This document shows positions 35,530 through 43,168 of a DNA stretch of 64,000 bases, piece by piece (within the stretch, counting starts at the first letter, position 1; the number at the start of each line of letters is the position of its first letter). Made by a program: the position numbers and the translations under genes. Origin of the DNA: Amycolatopsis australiensis. GTDB lineage: Bacteria; Actinomycetota; Actinomycetes; Mycobacteriales; Pseudonocardiaceae. A model generated the notes under the pieces. The model searched no databases. It was not told where the DNA came from and worked only from the letters and a program-made list of their open reading frames with translations. Location of the stretch: positions 6,386,001-6,450,000 of the forward strand of contig NZ_FPJG01000006.1 in assembly GCF_900119165.1 (NCBI RefSeq), read 5' to 3'.

Positions 35530-35563
35530 CGCCCCGGCCTGGGAGGGCTCCCAGGCCGGGGCG
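35530..35563 (+). terminator. 16-bp stem-loop followed by a T-rich stretch
   Basis: The stem CGCCCCGGCCTGGGAG pairs perfectly with CTCCCAGGCCGGGGCG and is followed by TTGCTTT, a terminator-like arrangement on the plus strand. No intact gene lies directly upstream, so it may end an unannotated short transcript or the damaged small gene at 35038. Confidence 0.65.
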
Positions 35564-35796
35564 TTGCTTTGAGTACCCCTCACTGCCGGGGTACGCCACC
35601 CGTGCGCCGGGGGACTACCCGCGCCGGTCGGCCTCGCTCTTCCCGGGCCTACGCACAGTACGTCCGCCGCGGCCGTCAGCACTCCCGTGGCCGTCACCCG
35701 GGGCCGGAAACCCGCTTCCGTTCGCGTCATGGAGCCTGGTGCCGGTCCTCACCTCCACAAGTTCCCGCCGACCGAGCCCGAGGTGCACAGCAACCC

Positions 35797-36513
35797 ATGA
35801 CGACGATCGAAGCCCTCCCCCGGCCCGCCGGACCGGCCGCCCCCGCCGCGGTGCGGGTGCTGGTGATCGCCACCCAGCCACTGGCCGCCTACGGCCTGCG
35901 CGCCCTCGTCGCCCACACGAGCGGCCTCGCCTGGTGCGGGGCCGCACCCAGCGCCGAGAAAGCGCTCCCCACGCTCCGGCGCCTGCATCCGCACGTCGTG
36001 CTCGTCGACAGCCGGATCGACGGCGACGCCCGCGGAATCCACGCCCTGCGCCAGGCCCGGCCCGGCGTGCGGGTGATCGGCCTGGTGCACGACGACCAGG
36101 CGACCGCCACCGGCTACCTGCGGGCCGCCCGCGCCGCCCAGGTGAACGGACTGGTCTCCCAGTCGGCCGCGCCCGCGGTGCTGGTCGCGGCGATCCGCAC
36201 GACCCACCACGAGCGCGCCTTCCTCGACCCGCAGCTCGCGCCGCTGCTCGCCGGCTCGGAGGTGACCGGTGCCCTGCCCGCGCAGGCCGTCCGGCTCACC
36301 CCACGCCAGCTGGAAATCCTCACCCGGATCGCCCACGGGCTCCGCAACGCCGAAATCGCCGACGAGCTGGGCATCTCGGTGGAGACCATCCGCACGCACG
36401 CCAAACAGATCATGCACCGGCTCACCGCCCGCGACCGCGCCCACGCCGTGGCCCGCGGCTACCAGCTCGGCCTGCTCCGCACACCCGGCACCGCCGCCCC
36501 CCGGCCGGCGTGA
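35797..36513 (+). CDS. NarL/FixJ-type response-regulator-like LuxR protein
   Basis: This 238-residue protein has a receiver-like N-terminal domain (VRVLVIATQPLAAYGLRALV, with VVLVDSRIDGDARG holding the probable Asp) and a C-terminal LuxR helix-turn-helix (LTPRQLEILTRIAHGLRNAE, then LGISVETIRTHAKQIMHRL). The acidic pocket before the phospho-site is poor (Gln-Pro instead of Asp-Asp), so it may not be phosphorylated in the normal way. No histidine kinase is adjacent; it is an orphan. Confidence 0.8.
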   Translation: MTTIEALPRPAGPAAPAAVRVLVIATQPLAAYGLRALVAHTSGLAWCGAAPSAEKALPTLRRLHPHVVLVDSRIDGDARGIHALRQARPGVRVIGLVHDDQATATGYLRAARAAQVNGLVSQSAAPAVLVAAIRTTHHERAFLDPQLAPLLAGSEVTGALPAQAVRLTPRQLEILTRIAHGLRNAEIADELGISVETIRTHAKQIMHRLTARDRAHAVARGYQLGLLRTPGTAAPRPA

Positions 36514-36618
36514 ACCGCGAGCACCTGCCCTGAACTCCCGTCGCGATCCCGATCCGGTGTGGGCCAGGGAGAAACGCGGCCCGCCACCGAAAGTTCCCGC
36601 AGGCGACCGCCCGGTCCG

Positions 36619-36984
36619 TTACGGCGTTGCCGGCGGGCCGGCGAGTTCGGCTTGGTTGTCGGCTGCCCACTGTGCGAGCTGGGCCAGCGGCCCGTTCGCG
36701 AACGATTCGCCGAGCGGGGTGAGCCGGTAAGTCGCTCCGGTCCGCGGTGCCGGTTGCCCGGTGTCGCGGGCTTTGGTGACGAGCCCGCGCGCTTGGAGGC
36801 GCCGGAGAGCCTGCGTGAGGACCTTGTCGCTGGCTCCTGCGATGCGGGCGATCAGGTCGTTGCGCCGCGTCGGCCGCGCGCGCAGGGCCGACAGGACGAC
36901 CGAGTCCCAAGTGTGCCTGATGAGGTCGATCGCCGTGCGCACATGGCAGTCGGAGACGAAGGTTTGGCAGGATCCGTCGATCAC
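36619..36984 (-). CDS. HxlR-family winged-helix regulator
   Basis: This protein of about 121 residues has the HxlR pattern: an early cysteine (DCHVRTAIDLIRHTWDSVVL), then RRNDLIARIAGASDKVLTQALRRLQARGLV and YRLTPLGESF. Such regulators often sense redox or electrophiles through the cysteine. The start is either GTG 36984 or TTG 37002; neither has a good ribosome-binding site. The gene is divergent from an NAD(P)-binding reductase with a 16-bp palindrome between them, the usual HxlR control layout. Confidence 0.85.
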   Translation of the reverse strand: MIDGSCQTFVSDCHVRTAIDLIRHTWDSVVLSALRARPTRRNDLIARIAGASDKVLTQALRRLQARGLVTKARDTGQPAPRTGATYRLTPLGESFANGPLAQLAQWAADNQAELAGPPATP

Positions 36985-37007
36985 GTGCCGAGTCTCGCAC
37001 AACCTCG

Positions 37008-37023
37008 CCTACCGAACGGTAGG
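37008..37023. promoter_or_regulatory. putative HxlR operator
   Basis: A perfect inverted repeat CCTACCG-AA-CGGTAGG lies in the gap between the divergent HxlR gene and the reductase gene. Its position and TACCG half-sites fit HxlR-type operators. Confidence 0.6.
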
Positions 37024-37076
37024 AACCTGGCTCATAACGTTCCCGAGGACACCGCTTCCCTCTGAAGGAGATCGTT

Positions 37077-37742
37077 GTGAACGTGGGCATCTTGGGCACC
37101 GGGAACTTGGCCGTGACACTGGGTCGCGCGTGGGCGGCGGCCGGCCATTCGCCGGTGGTCACCGGGCGCAACCCGCTGCACGCCAGTGAAGCCGCCGCCC
37201 GGATGGGCGACGCGGCAAGGGCTGCCGACCCCGGCGATTTCGCGGGCACGGCCGAGGTGGTCGTGGTCGCGGTCTCCTGGGAAGGGCTCGAGGCCGCCGT
37301 TTCTCTCGTCGGGGGCCCGCAGGGGTCCTTGGCGGGCAAGACCGTGATCGACTGCACCAACGCGGTGGACTACGCGACCGGTCGACTGAAGCCCGCATCC
37401 GGCTCGGCGGCCGAACTCGTGGCCCGCTCGGCGCCCGGCGCGTCCGTGGTGAAGGCGCTCCACCTGTTCGCCGGAGCTTCGTGGCCGTACGCGGGGCCGG
37501 CGGAGACGGCGCCGGTCGTGGCGATCTGCGGCGACACGCAGCGCGCCCTCGATCTCGCCGCGGCGCTGATCGGGGACCTCGGCGCGCGGGCCGCCGCGGT
37601 CGGCGGGCTCGCCGGCGCCCGGCAGCTGGAGGAAGCCGCGGGATTCGTGATGCGGGTCGTGGCGGCGGGTCACAACCCGAGGCTCGCCGTGCCCGACGTG
37701 GACCCGGCACTGCCCGGCGTCGCGGGCACCACGGCCGGCTGA
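37077..37742 (+). CDS. NADPH-dependent F420 reductase-like / NAD(P)-binding oxidoreductase
   Basis: This 221-residue Rossmann protein starts NVGILGTGNLAVTLGRAWAAAGH with the NADP-binding glycine motif and continues with VVVVAVSWEGLEAAV and DCTNAVDYATG, features of the F420:NADP oxidoreductase-like family (NADPH_F420_oxidored domain). The GTG start at 37077 has AAGGAG six bases upstream. Divergent HxlR and the palindrome between suggest induction by electrophiles or redox stress. The actual substrate is unknown. Confidence 0.85.
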   Translation: MNVGILGTGNLAVTLGRAWAAAGHSPVVTGRNPLHASEAAARMGDAARAADPGDFAGTAEVVVVAVSWEGLEAAVSLVGGPQGSLAGKTVIDCTNAVDYATGRLKPASGSAAELVARSAPGASVVKALHLFAGASWPYAGPAETAPVVAICGDTQRALDLAAALIGDLGARAAAVGGLAGARQLEEAAGFVMRVVAAGHNPRLAVPDVDPALPGVAGTTAG

Positions 37743-38112
37743 GCCACCAGGACCGCCGGAGAGGGCCTTGAACCGGTGTCATGGCCCTCTCCCGGCTCGC
37801 CCGGAAAGCCGCTTCCGGCACCGAACAGGACTTCGGCGAGCCGAGGGGCGCTCAGTGTCACCTCTCCCTCCGCCGGGTGAAACCACGCACCCCCACGCCG
37901 GGGGATTTCCCCCATTTCGACCCGGCCGGCCCGTAATCCTTTTCCGAGCCGCTGACCAGCCGCGAAGCGACTCGAAAGCGGCCCGGTGAGGCGCTTGCCG
38001 GAGGTTCGGGACCGGGTGTGGCGGGAATCGAATTCACCACTCGTTCGAAGTACTCCGAAGGCGGGGACGAGAGCCGCGCTGCTGGAAAGGACTCGCGTTC
38101 CTGGTCATCCTG

Positions 38113-39714
38113 GTGATCGGCTGGCTGGTCGCGAAGTTCCTGGCCAAGCTCGTCGGCAAGGTCCGCACCCGCGTCGGATTCGACCGGCTCGTCGAACGCG
38201 GCGGCATCAAGACCGCACTCGAACGCTCCTCGATGGACGCCTCCGACATCGTCGCGAAGATCGTCTACTACGCCATCCTGCTGATCGCCCTGCAGATCGC
38301 CTTCGGCGTCTGGGGCCCGAACCCGGTCTCGGACCTGCTGACCGCCATCGTCGCGTGGCTGCCGCGGGCCATCGCCGCGATCGTCATCGTCGTCGTGGCC
38401 GCCGCCGTCGCCGCCGCGGTCAAGAACCTGATCCGCGCCACCCTCTCCGGGCTCTCCTACGGCCGGGTGCTGGGCACGATCGCATCGGTGTTCATCCTCG
38501 CCCTCGGTGTCATCGCCGCCCTCGACCAGGTCGGCATCGCCACCACCGTCACCACCCCCGTCCCGATCACCGTCCTCGCGACCGCCGGCGGTATCGCCGT
38601 GGTCGGCGTCGGCGGCGGGCTCATCGGCCCGATGCGCTCACGCTGGGAACACTGGCTGAACAAGGCCGAACACGAAATCCCGAAGATGCGCGAGCACGCT
38701 GACGCCCAGGGCGGCACGTCCGGGCAGGCCCGCCGCCAGGCGGAGCAGACCCACGCCCAGTCCGCCCGCGCCGCCACCCCCGCCGGCCCGGCACAGGGTC
38801 ACGCCGCCGCCACGCCGCCGACCAGCCCGATCCGCGCCGCCGGACCCGCGCCCGGCAGCCGGGAAGACGGGACGACGTACCTGCGGGCCGAAGGCCACTT
38901 CCAGCAGGCCCCGCCAGAGCAGGACGAACGCCCTACCCGGCTCGCTGATCGTTCGCCGGCCCGGGGAGTTCGCGTGCGGAACCGCCCCACCCGCGCGCGA
39001 ACTCCCCTCCCCGCATCGCGGGGACGAGTGTTGGCTCGCGACGGTCCCAGCGGCTACGCGCACACCACGACCGGAAGCCTTCCGTCCAATGCGGACGGGA
39101 GGCTTCTCGCGCTCGGACGGCCGAAATACCGTCGCAGTCCGGCCCGGCGGGCCGATAGGAACCCCAGGGTCACCGGATGGCGAAAGGAAGCGTCGCGTCA
39201 CCATGCCTGCGGCTCTCAAGGTGGTACTGACCGTGGTTCTGGCCGCCGCGGCGGTCTTGGTCGGCGCCGTGTCGTTGAACTCCACGGACGTCACCTGCGG
39301 CGGGGAGACCATGCACGCCGGCGACCGCTGCGTCACCTCGGCCGGCAGCCGCGGCCGCGACGAACAGCAGTCCGAGAGCGACTTGCAGTCGTGGCTGCTC
39401 GTCGCGGGCGGCGGCGTCGTCCTGCTCGGCATGGCGGGCTACGGGATCTTCACCTTGAACGAGCGCCGCCGTCGCTGACGGCCTGCCGCTCCGGAGCGGG
39501 GATTCGGGACCTCGATCGTCCGGGATCGGCGGCGGGGAGCGGATCGTCGTCGCGGAAAAGCCGTTGCCCGGCTAGGCTCGGAAGCCTGCGGCAGGTACGG
39601 GCAGCGTGGATCCGAGGGAGCTCACCGACGTGGCCGAGATGCACGACTCGTTCGCCCGGCCGCCGCGTTCGGTGCGGCCCTCGCCGGCCTCGGCAGCGCG
39701 ACCGCCAGTGCTGA
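38113..39714 (+). CDS. MscS/CmpX-like membrane protein, 5'-truncated and reading through its natural end
   Basis: Residues from about GWLVAKFLAKLVGKV to GPMRSRWEHWLNKAEHEIP are a good match to small mechanosensitive-channel (CmpX-like) proteins, with GFDRLVERGG, ASDIVAKIVYYAILL, GPNPVSDLLTAIVAWLPRAI and GIATTVTTPVPI. The expected N-terminal helix starts in frame upstream (FLVILVIGWLV) but there is no ATG, GTG or TTG until the upstream stop at 37987, so the true 5' end is lost or frameshifted. After about 38780 the frame enters disordered sequence and passes through three hairpins (38963-39106). A TGA at 38946 in another frame is the likely original stop. Probably a damaged gene. Confidence 0.55.
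   Translation: MIGWLVAKFLAKLVGKVRTRVGFDRLVERGGIKTALERSSMDASDIVAKIVYYAILLIALQIAFGVWGPNPVSDLLTAIVAWLPRAIAAIVIVVVAAAVAAAVKNLIRATLSGLSYGRVLGTIASVFILALGVIAALDQVGIATTVTTPVPITVLATAGGIAVVGVGGGLIGPMRSRWEHWLNKAEHEIPKMREHADAQGGTSGQARRQAEQTHAQSARAATPAGPAQGHAAATPPTSPIRAAGPAPGSREDGTTYLRAEGHFQQAPPEQDERPTRLADRSPARGVRVRNRPTRARTPLPASRGRVLARDGPSGYAHTTTGSLPSNADGRLLALGRPKYRRSPARRADRNPRVTGWRKEASRHHACGSQGGTDRGSGRRGGLGRRRVVELHGRHLRRGDHARRRPLRHLGRQPRPRRTAVRERLAVVAARRGRRRRPARHGGLRDLHLERAPPSLTACRSGAGIRDLDRPGSAAGSGSSSRKSRCPARLGSLRQVRAAWIRGSSPTWPRCTTRSPGRRVRCGPRRPRQRDRQC
38963..39106 (+). terminator. three successive stem-loops after the MscS-like gene
   Basis: Hairpin 1: GGGGAGTTCGCG (38963-38974) with CGCGAACTCCCC (38996-39007). 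Hairpin 2: TCCCCGC/GCGGGGA at about 39008-39025. Hairpin 3: GAAGCCTTCCGTCC (39074-39087) with GGACGGGAGGCTTC (39093-39106), one wobble pair. All are perfect or near-perfect and lie before the next gene, so they mark the end of the upstream transcript. Confidence 0.6.
39203..39478 (+). CDS. 91-residue protein with two membrane helices
   Basis: The protein has an N-terminal helix (VVLTVVLAAAAVLVGAVSL), an extracellular loop with two cysteines (VTCGGETM, GDRCVTS), then a second helix (WLLVAGGGVVLLGMAGYGIF) and a basic tail NERRRR. The loop cysteines could form a disulfide outside. AAAGGAAG lies rather far (about 13 bases) from the ATG at 39203. Function unknown. Confidence 0.7.
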   Translation: MPAALKVVLTVVLAAAAVLVGAVSLNSTDVTCGGETMHAGDRCVTSAGSRGRDEQQSESDLQSWLLVAGGGVVLLGMAGYGIFTLNERRRR

Positions 39715-39724
39715 GCTCAGCCGC

Positions 39725-40600
39725 ATGAGCCATCTGGTGCGGTTCACCGACGGGACGGGCGGCATCCGGGTCGGCCTGCTGACCGGTGAGCAGCTGCGGC
39801 CGCTCGCGGTGGCGTCGATGAGCGACCTGCTGCGCCACTCCGTGGCGGAGATCCGCGAGCTGGCCGAGACCGCCGGGGAGCCGGTGCCCACGGCCGGGAC
39901 GCGGCTGCTGCCGCCGCTGGACGGGCGGATGGAGGTGTGGGCCGCCGGCGTGACCTACCTGCGGTCCGAAGAGGCCCGCCGCGAGGAAAGCGCCGACCAG
40001 GACGTCTACGCCCGGGTATACCGCGCGAAGCGGCCGGAGCTGTTCTTCAAGTCGTCCGCGTGGCGGGTCGTCACCGACGACGAGCCGGTCGCGATCCGCA
40101 CCGATTCGGCCGGCGACGTCCCGGAACCGGAACTGGGCCTGCTGCTGACCGGCACCGGCGAGATCGCCGGCTACCTGGTGGTCGACGACGTCAGCTCACG
40201 CAGCATCGAAGGCGAGAACCCGCTGTACCTGCCCCAGGCCAAGATCTACACCGGTTCGTGCGCGGTGTCGGCCCGCGTCCGGCCGGCGTGGGAGGTGCCG
40301 GACCCGCGATCGCTGGACCTGCGCATGCGCATCCTGCGCGACGGCGACGAGGTGTTCACCGGCGAGGCCAGCACCGCCCAGCTGAACCGCGAGCCGGCGG
40401 AGCTGGTGGAGTACCTGTGGCGCGACAACGACTTCCCCGACGGAGCCGTCCTCTCGACGGGCACTTCGGTCGTGCCGGGCCTCGACCTCGGGCTGCGGCC
40501 GGGAGACGTGGTGGAGATCGAGATCGCCGAGGTCGGCGCACTGCGCTCCCCGGTGGTGCTGGGCGCGGACGAAGTGCGCCGGGTGCTCGCCACGCGCTGA
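39725..40600 (+). CDS. FAH-family hydrolase/dehydratase (KdaD-like)
   Basis: This 291-residue protein of the fumarylacetoacetate-hydrolase superfamily has VWAAGVTYLRSEEARREE, RPELFFKSSAWRVV, the metal-site region PEPELGLLL and SSRSIEGENPLYLPQAKIYTGSCA. The IEGENPLYLPQAK segment resembles 2-dehydro-3-deoxy-D-arabinonate dehydratases that act in oxidative pentose breakdown. A sugar-acid or related keto-acid substrate is therefore plausible. No pentose genes are adjacent, so this is tentative beyond the superfamily. Confidence 0.82.
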   Translation: MSHLVRFTDGTGGIRVGLLTGEQLRPLAVASMSDLLRHSVAEIRELAETAGEPVPTAGTRLLPPLDGRMEVWAAGVTYLRSEEARREESADQDVYARVYRAKRPELFFKSSAWRVVTDDEPVAIRTDSAGDVPEPELGLLLTGTGEIAGYLVVDDVSSRSIEGENPLYLPQAKIYTGSCAVSARVRPAWEVPDPRSLDLRMRILRDGDEVFTGEASTAQLNREPAELVEYLWRDNDFPDGAVLSTGTSVVPGLDLGLRPGDVVEIEIAEVGALRSPVVLGADEVRRVLATR

Positions 40601-40621
40601 ACGGCGTCGAAGCGGCCGAGC

Positions 40622-40652
40622 TTGCGTTCGAGCGCGCTCGAAGCCTTAGCGT
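40622..40652 (+). promoter_or_regulatory. MerR-type promoter with 19-bp spacer
   Basis: TTGCGT (40622-40627) and TAGCGT (40647-40652) are separated by 19 bp. The perfect palindrome TTCGAGCG/CGCTCGAA (40627-40642) sits in the spacer. This is the classic over-long promoter remodelled by MerR regulators. The SDR start codon lies 7 bases after the -10, so its message is probably leaderless. Confidence 0.75.
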
Positions 40653-40659
40653 CGCCGCC

Positions 40660-41520
40660 ATGACGACACAGACCTGGATCATCACCGGCGCGACCCGCGG
40701 CCTCGGGCGCGCCTTGGCGGAATCGGCTCTCGCGGCGGGCGACAACGTGGTGGCCGCCGTGCGCCGGCCGGAGCGCGTGGCGGACCTGAACACCAAGTAC
40801 CCCAACTCCTTTCAGGCCGTGCGGTTCGACGTCCGCGACACCGGCGCGGCCCCAGCCCTGGTGCGGACGGCGATCGACCGCTTCGGGCAGCTCGACGTGC
40901 TGGTCAACAACGCCGGCCGGGCCGTGGTCGGCGCGGTCGAGGAGGTCGGCGACGAGCAGCTGCGTGAACTGATGGACCTGCACCTGTTCGGCCCGGCCGC
41001 CCTGGTCCGCGCCGCGCTGCCGCCGATGCGCGAGCGCGGGACCGGGACGATCGTGCAGATGAGCAGCCAGGGCGGGCGCCAGTCGTTCCCGGGCGTGGCC
41101 GCGTATTCGGCGTCGAAGTTCGCCCTCGAAGGCTGGTCGGAAGCCCTGGCGGGCGAGGTCGCCGGCTTCGGGATCCGGGTGATGCTCGTGGAGCCGAGCC
41201 GGTTCCGCACCGGGTTCAACGAGGCCGACGTGCTGGAGTTCGCGGAGCCGTCCGAGACCTACCGCGACGCGCTCGCCGCGGTGCGCGCGGACATGGCCGG
41301 GGCCGGCGGCCGCCAGGAAGGCGATCCGGTGCGGGCCGCGGACATCATCGTGTCCCTCGTGCACGGTGACGACGTGCCGCTGCGGCTGCCGCTGGGCAGC
41401 GAGGCCGTCGAGCGGCTCACCCGTGCCTACCGGCGCGACCTCGACGGCGTCGAGCGGTGGGCCGAGACCGCCCGCAGCGCCGATTTCGCCGACGCCCCGC
41501 CCGCTTCGCGGCCGATCTAG
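40660..41520 (+). CDS. short-chain dehydrogenase/reductase
   Basis: This 286-residue classical-type SDR has the NADP motif TGATRGLGRALAESAL, NNAGRAV and the catalytic Ser and Tyr-X-X-X-Lys (MSSQGGRQSF, YSASKFALEGWSEALA). The C-terminal extension after PSRFRTGFNEADV is typical of actinomycete oxidoreductases of unknown substrate. There is no ribosome-binding site; the MerR-type promoter immediately upstream suggests a leaderless transcript. A MerR regulator gene follows after 10 bases and probably controls this promoter. Confidence 0.88.
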   Translation: MTTQTWIITGATRGLGRALAESALAAGDNVVAAVRRPERVADLNTKYPNSFQAVRFDVRDTGAAPALVRTAIDRFGQLDVLVNNAGRAVVGAVEEVGDEQLRELMDLHLFGPAALVRAALPPMRERGTGTIVQMSSQGGRQSFPGVAAYSASKFALEGWSEALAGEVAGFGIRVMLVEPSRFRTGFNEADVLEFAEPSETYRDALAAVRADMAGAGGRQEGDPVRAADIIVSLVHGDDVPLRLPLGSEAVERLTRAYRRDLDGVERWAETARSADFADAPPASRPI

Positions 41521-41530
41521 GCTGGACGGT

Positions 41531-42028
41531 ATGGCCACGGACGAACTGCTGACCAGGGCGCTGGCGATGCTGGGCGACGACGACGTGTCGGTCGAGGCCA
41601 TCCACCGGCTCACCGACGCGGGCGCGATGACCGAGCCGATGACGATCGCCGAGGTCGCCGACATGCTCGACATCTCGCCGCACACGCTCCGCTACTACGA
41701 ACGCGCCGGGCTCGTCGACGTCGGCCGCGACAGCAGCGGATACCGCGTCTACGACGAAGAGGCGGTGCGGCGCCTGGTGTTCCTGACCCGGATGCGGCTG
41801 TCCGGGATGCCGATGCGCGACCTGCAGCACTACGTCGAGCTCGTGGACGCCGGGGAAGACACCGTGCCCGAGCGCCTCGACATGCTCGTCGAGCACCGCG
41901 ACACCATCCGGCGGCGCATCCGCGAGCTGACGCTTTCCCTCGCCGCGACCGAGTACAAGATCGCCACGTACGGCGGCTCGACCGGCCCGGAGACGACCTC
42001 CGGCCCCGCGCGAGCCGAGGCCCCCTGA
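41531..42028 (+). CDS. MerR-family regulator of the adjacent SDR
   Basis: This 165-residue MerR protein has an N-terminal extension before the winged helix (MTIAEVADMLDISPHTLRYY, ERAGLVDVGRDSSGYRVYDE) and a coiled dimerisation helix (LVEHRDTIRRRIRELTLSLAATEYKI). There are no cysteines in the effector region, so it is unlikely to bind metal through thiols. The start follows a TAGGCT -10-like box that overlaps the SDR stop, so it can be transcribed on its own as a leaderless message. It is the likely ligand of the dyad promoter at 40622-40652. Confidence 0.88.
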   Translation: MATDELLTRALAMLGDDDVSVEAIHRLTDAGAMTEPMTIAEVADMLDISPHTLRYYERAGLVDVGRDSSGYRVYDEEAVRRLVFLTRMRLSGMPMRDLQHYVELVDAGEDTVPERLDMLVEHRDTIRRRIRELTLSLAATEYKIATYGGSTGPETTSGPARAEAP

Positions 42029-42131
42029 GTCGCTCATCGGGGTTCGGTCCGCAGGCACGAGTCGACCGGCGACCAGCGGCAGGCGATCGCGCCGATCCTC
42101 CCGGGAACCCCCGTCGCGGCCACCCGGCACC

Positions 42132-43094
42132 TCACCCGTCGTCGTCCGGTGTTCGGGTGAGGTCGCTCGGGGCTTGCGTGGTGCCCGGCCGCGAAGTCTT
42201 CGGGAGCGCGGGGCTCGGCAGTGCCGTCAGGCCGGCGGTGAAGGCCGGGACGACGCGCGGCGGGCGGCGGGTGGTGACCGTGTAGACCTGGATCCGCAGC
42301 GGCAGCCACGGCACGGGGGCGACCGTGACGGGCAGCGCGGGCGGCACCAGGGCGGGCACGGCGCGTGCGGGCAGCATGGCGATACCGAGGCCGGCGGCGG
42401 CGAGGTTGACCCGGACGGCCAGGTCAGCGGCCTGGTAACGGATGTCCGGGGTGAACCCGGCGTCGCGCGCCGCGGCGCGGAACCGCTCGATGCCTGCCGG
42501 CGCGCGCTGGTCGGTGATCCATGCCTGACCGTCGAGGGCGGCCGGGCGGGGTGCGTGGGCGGCGGGGTGGCCCGCCGGGATCACGAGCGCGACGGGGTCT
42601 TGCAGTACCAGGGTCCTGACCAGGTTCGGGTCGGCCGCGGGTGGCGGGGTGTGCACCAGCGCGACGTCCAGTTCGCCCGCGCGGAGCCGGTCGATCAGTT
42701 CGGGGCTGTGGCCCAGCGTGACCGTGGTGCGCAGGCCCGGGTAAGTGTGCTCGGCCGCGCGCAGGCCGGTGGCGAGCAGTCCGGTGTGCACCGCGGCGTC
42801 CACGCAACCGACGGCGAGCCGCGTGGGCGGCTCGCCGAGTTCGGTCCGCACGTGTTCGGCGAGCTGGTCGGCCGCGGCCAGCACCTCTCGTGCCCGGTCC
42901 AGCAGCCGCGCGCCCGCCTCCGTGAGCGTCAGCCGGCGCCCCTGCCTGGCGAACACCGGCAGCCCGAGACGTGCCTCGATCAGCCGGATCTGCCTGCTCA
43001 GCGGCGACGCGCTGACCCGCAACCGGACCGCCGCCCGCGCCAGCGTGCCCTCCTCCGCCACCGCCAGCAGGTACCGCAGGTCACGCAGGTCCAC
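42132..43094 (-). CDS. LysR-family transcriptional regulator
   Basis: This protein of about 320 residues has the LysR helix-turn-helix (DLRDLRYLLAVAEEGTLARA, SASPLSRQIRLIEARLGL, FARQGRRLTLTEAG) and a periplasmic-binding-like effector domain. GTG 43094 puts the helix-turn-helix at the normal distance; GTG 43118 is an alternative. It is divergent from a metallo-beta-lactamase-fold enzyme 75 bp away, the standard LysR regulator/target layout. Confidence 0.87.
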   Translation of the reverse strand: MDLRDLRYLLAVAEEGTLARAAVRLRVSASPLSRQIRLIEARLGLPVFARQGRRLTLTEAGARLLDRAREVLAAADQLAEHVRTELGEPPTRLAVGCVDAAVHTGLLATGLRAAEHTYPGLRTTVTLGHSPELIDRLRAGELDVALVHTPPPAADPNLVRTLVLQDPVALVIPAGHPAAHAPRPAALDGQAWITDQRAPAGIERFRAAARDAGFTPDIRYQAADLAVRVNLAAAGLGIAMLPARAVPALVPPALPVTVAPVPWLPLRIQVYTVTTRRPPRVVPAFTAGLTALPSPALPKTSRPGTTQAPSDLTRTPDDDG

Positions 43095-43168
43095 GTCGGA
43101 CCCGCCAGGTCTGATCACGGACCCATTGTGTCCTGGACAGTCCGGACGCCGCCAGGTGTGCTGGCACC

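Larger units (their letters stand above)
34796..35796. other. 1-kb region with little recognisable coding
   Basis: The region between the MT0933-like gene and the NarL-type regulator holds one possible frameshifted small gene (35038-35218), a strong hairpin (35530-35563) and a small inverted repeat GTACCCC/GGGGTAC at 35573-35594. Nothing else is recognised. Confidence 0.4.

Noticed and set aside
40622..40652. Palindrome upstream of the SDR as an intrinsic terminator for the FAH-family gene
   Set aside because: It lies exactly in a 19-bp promoter spacer, has no loop and no T-tract, and is adjacent to a MerR gene, so a promoter role fits better.
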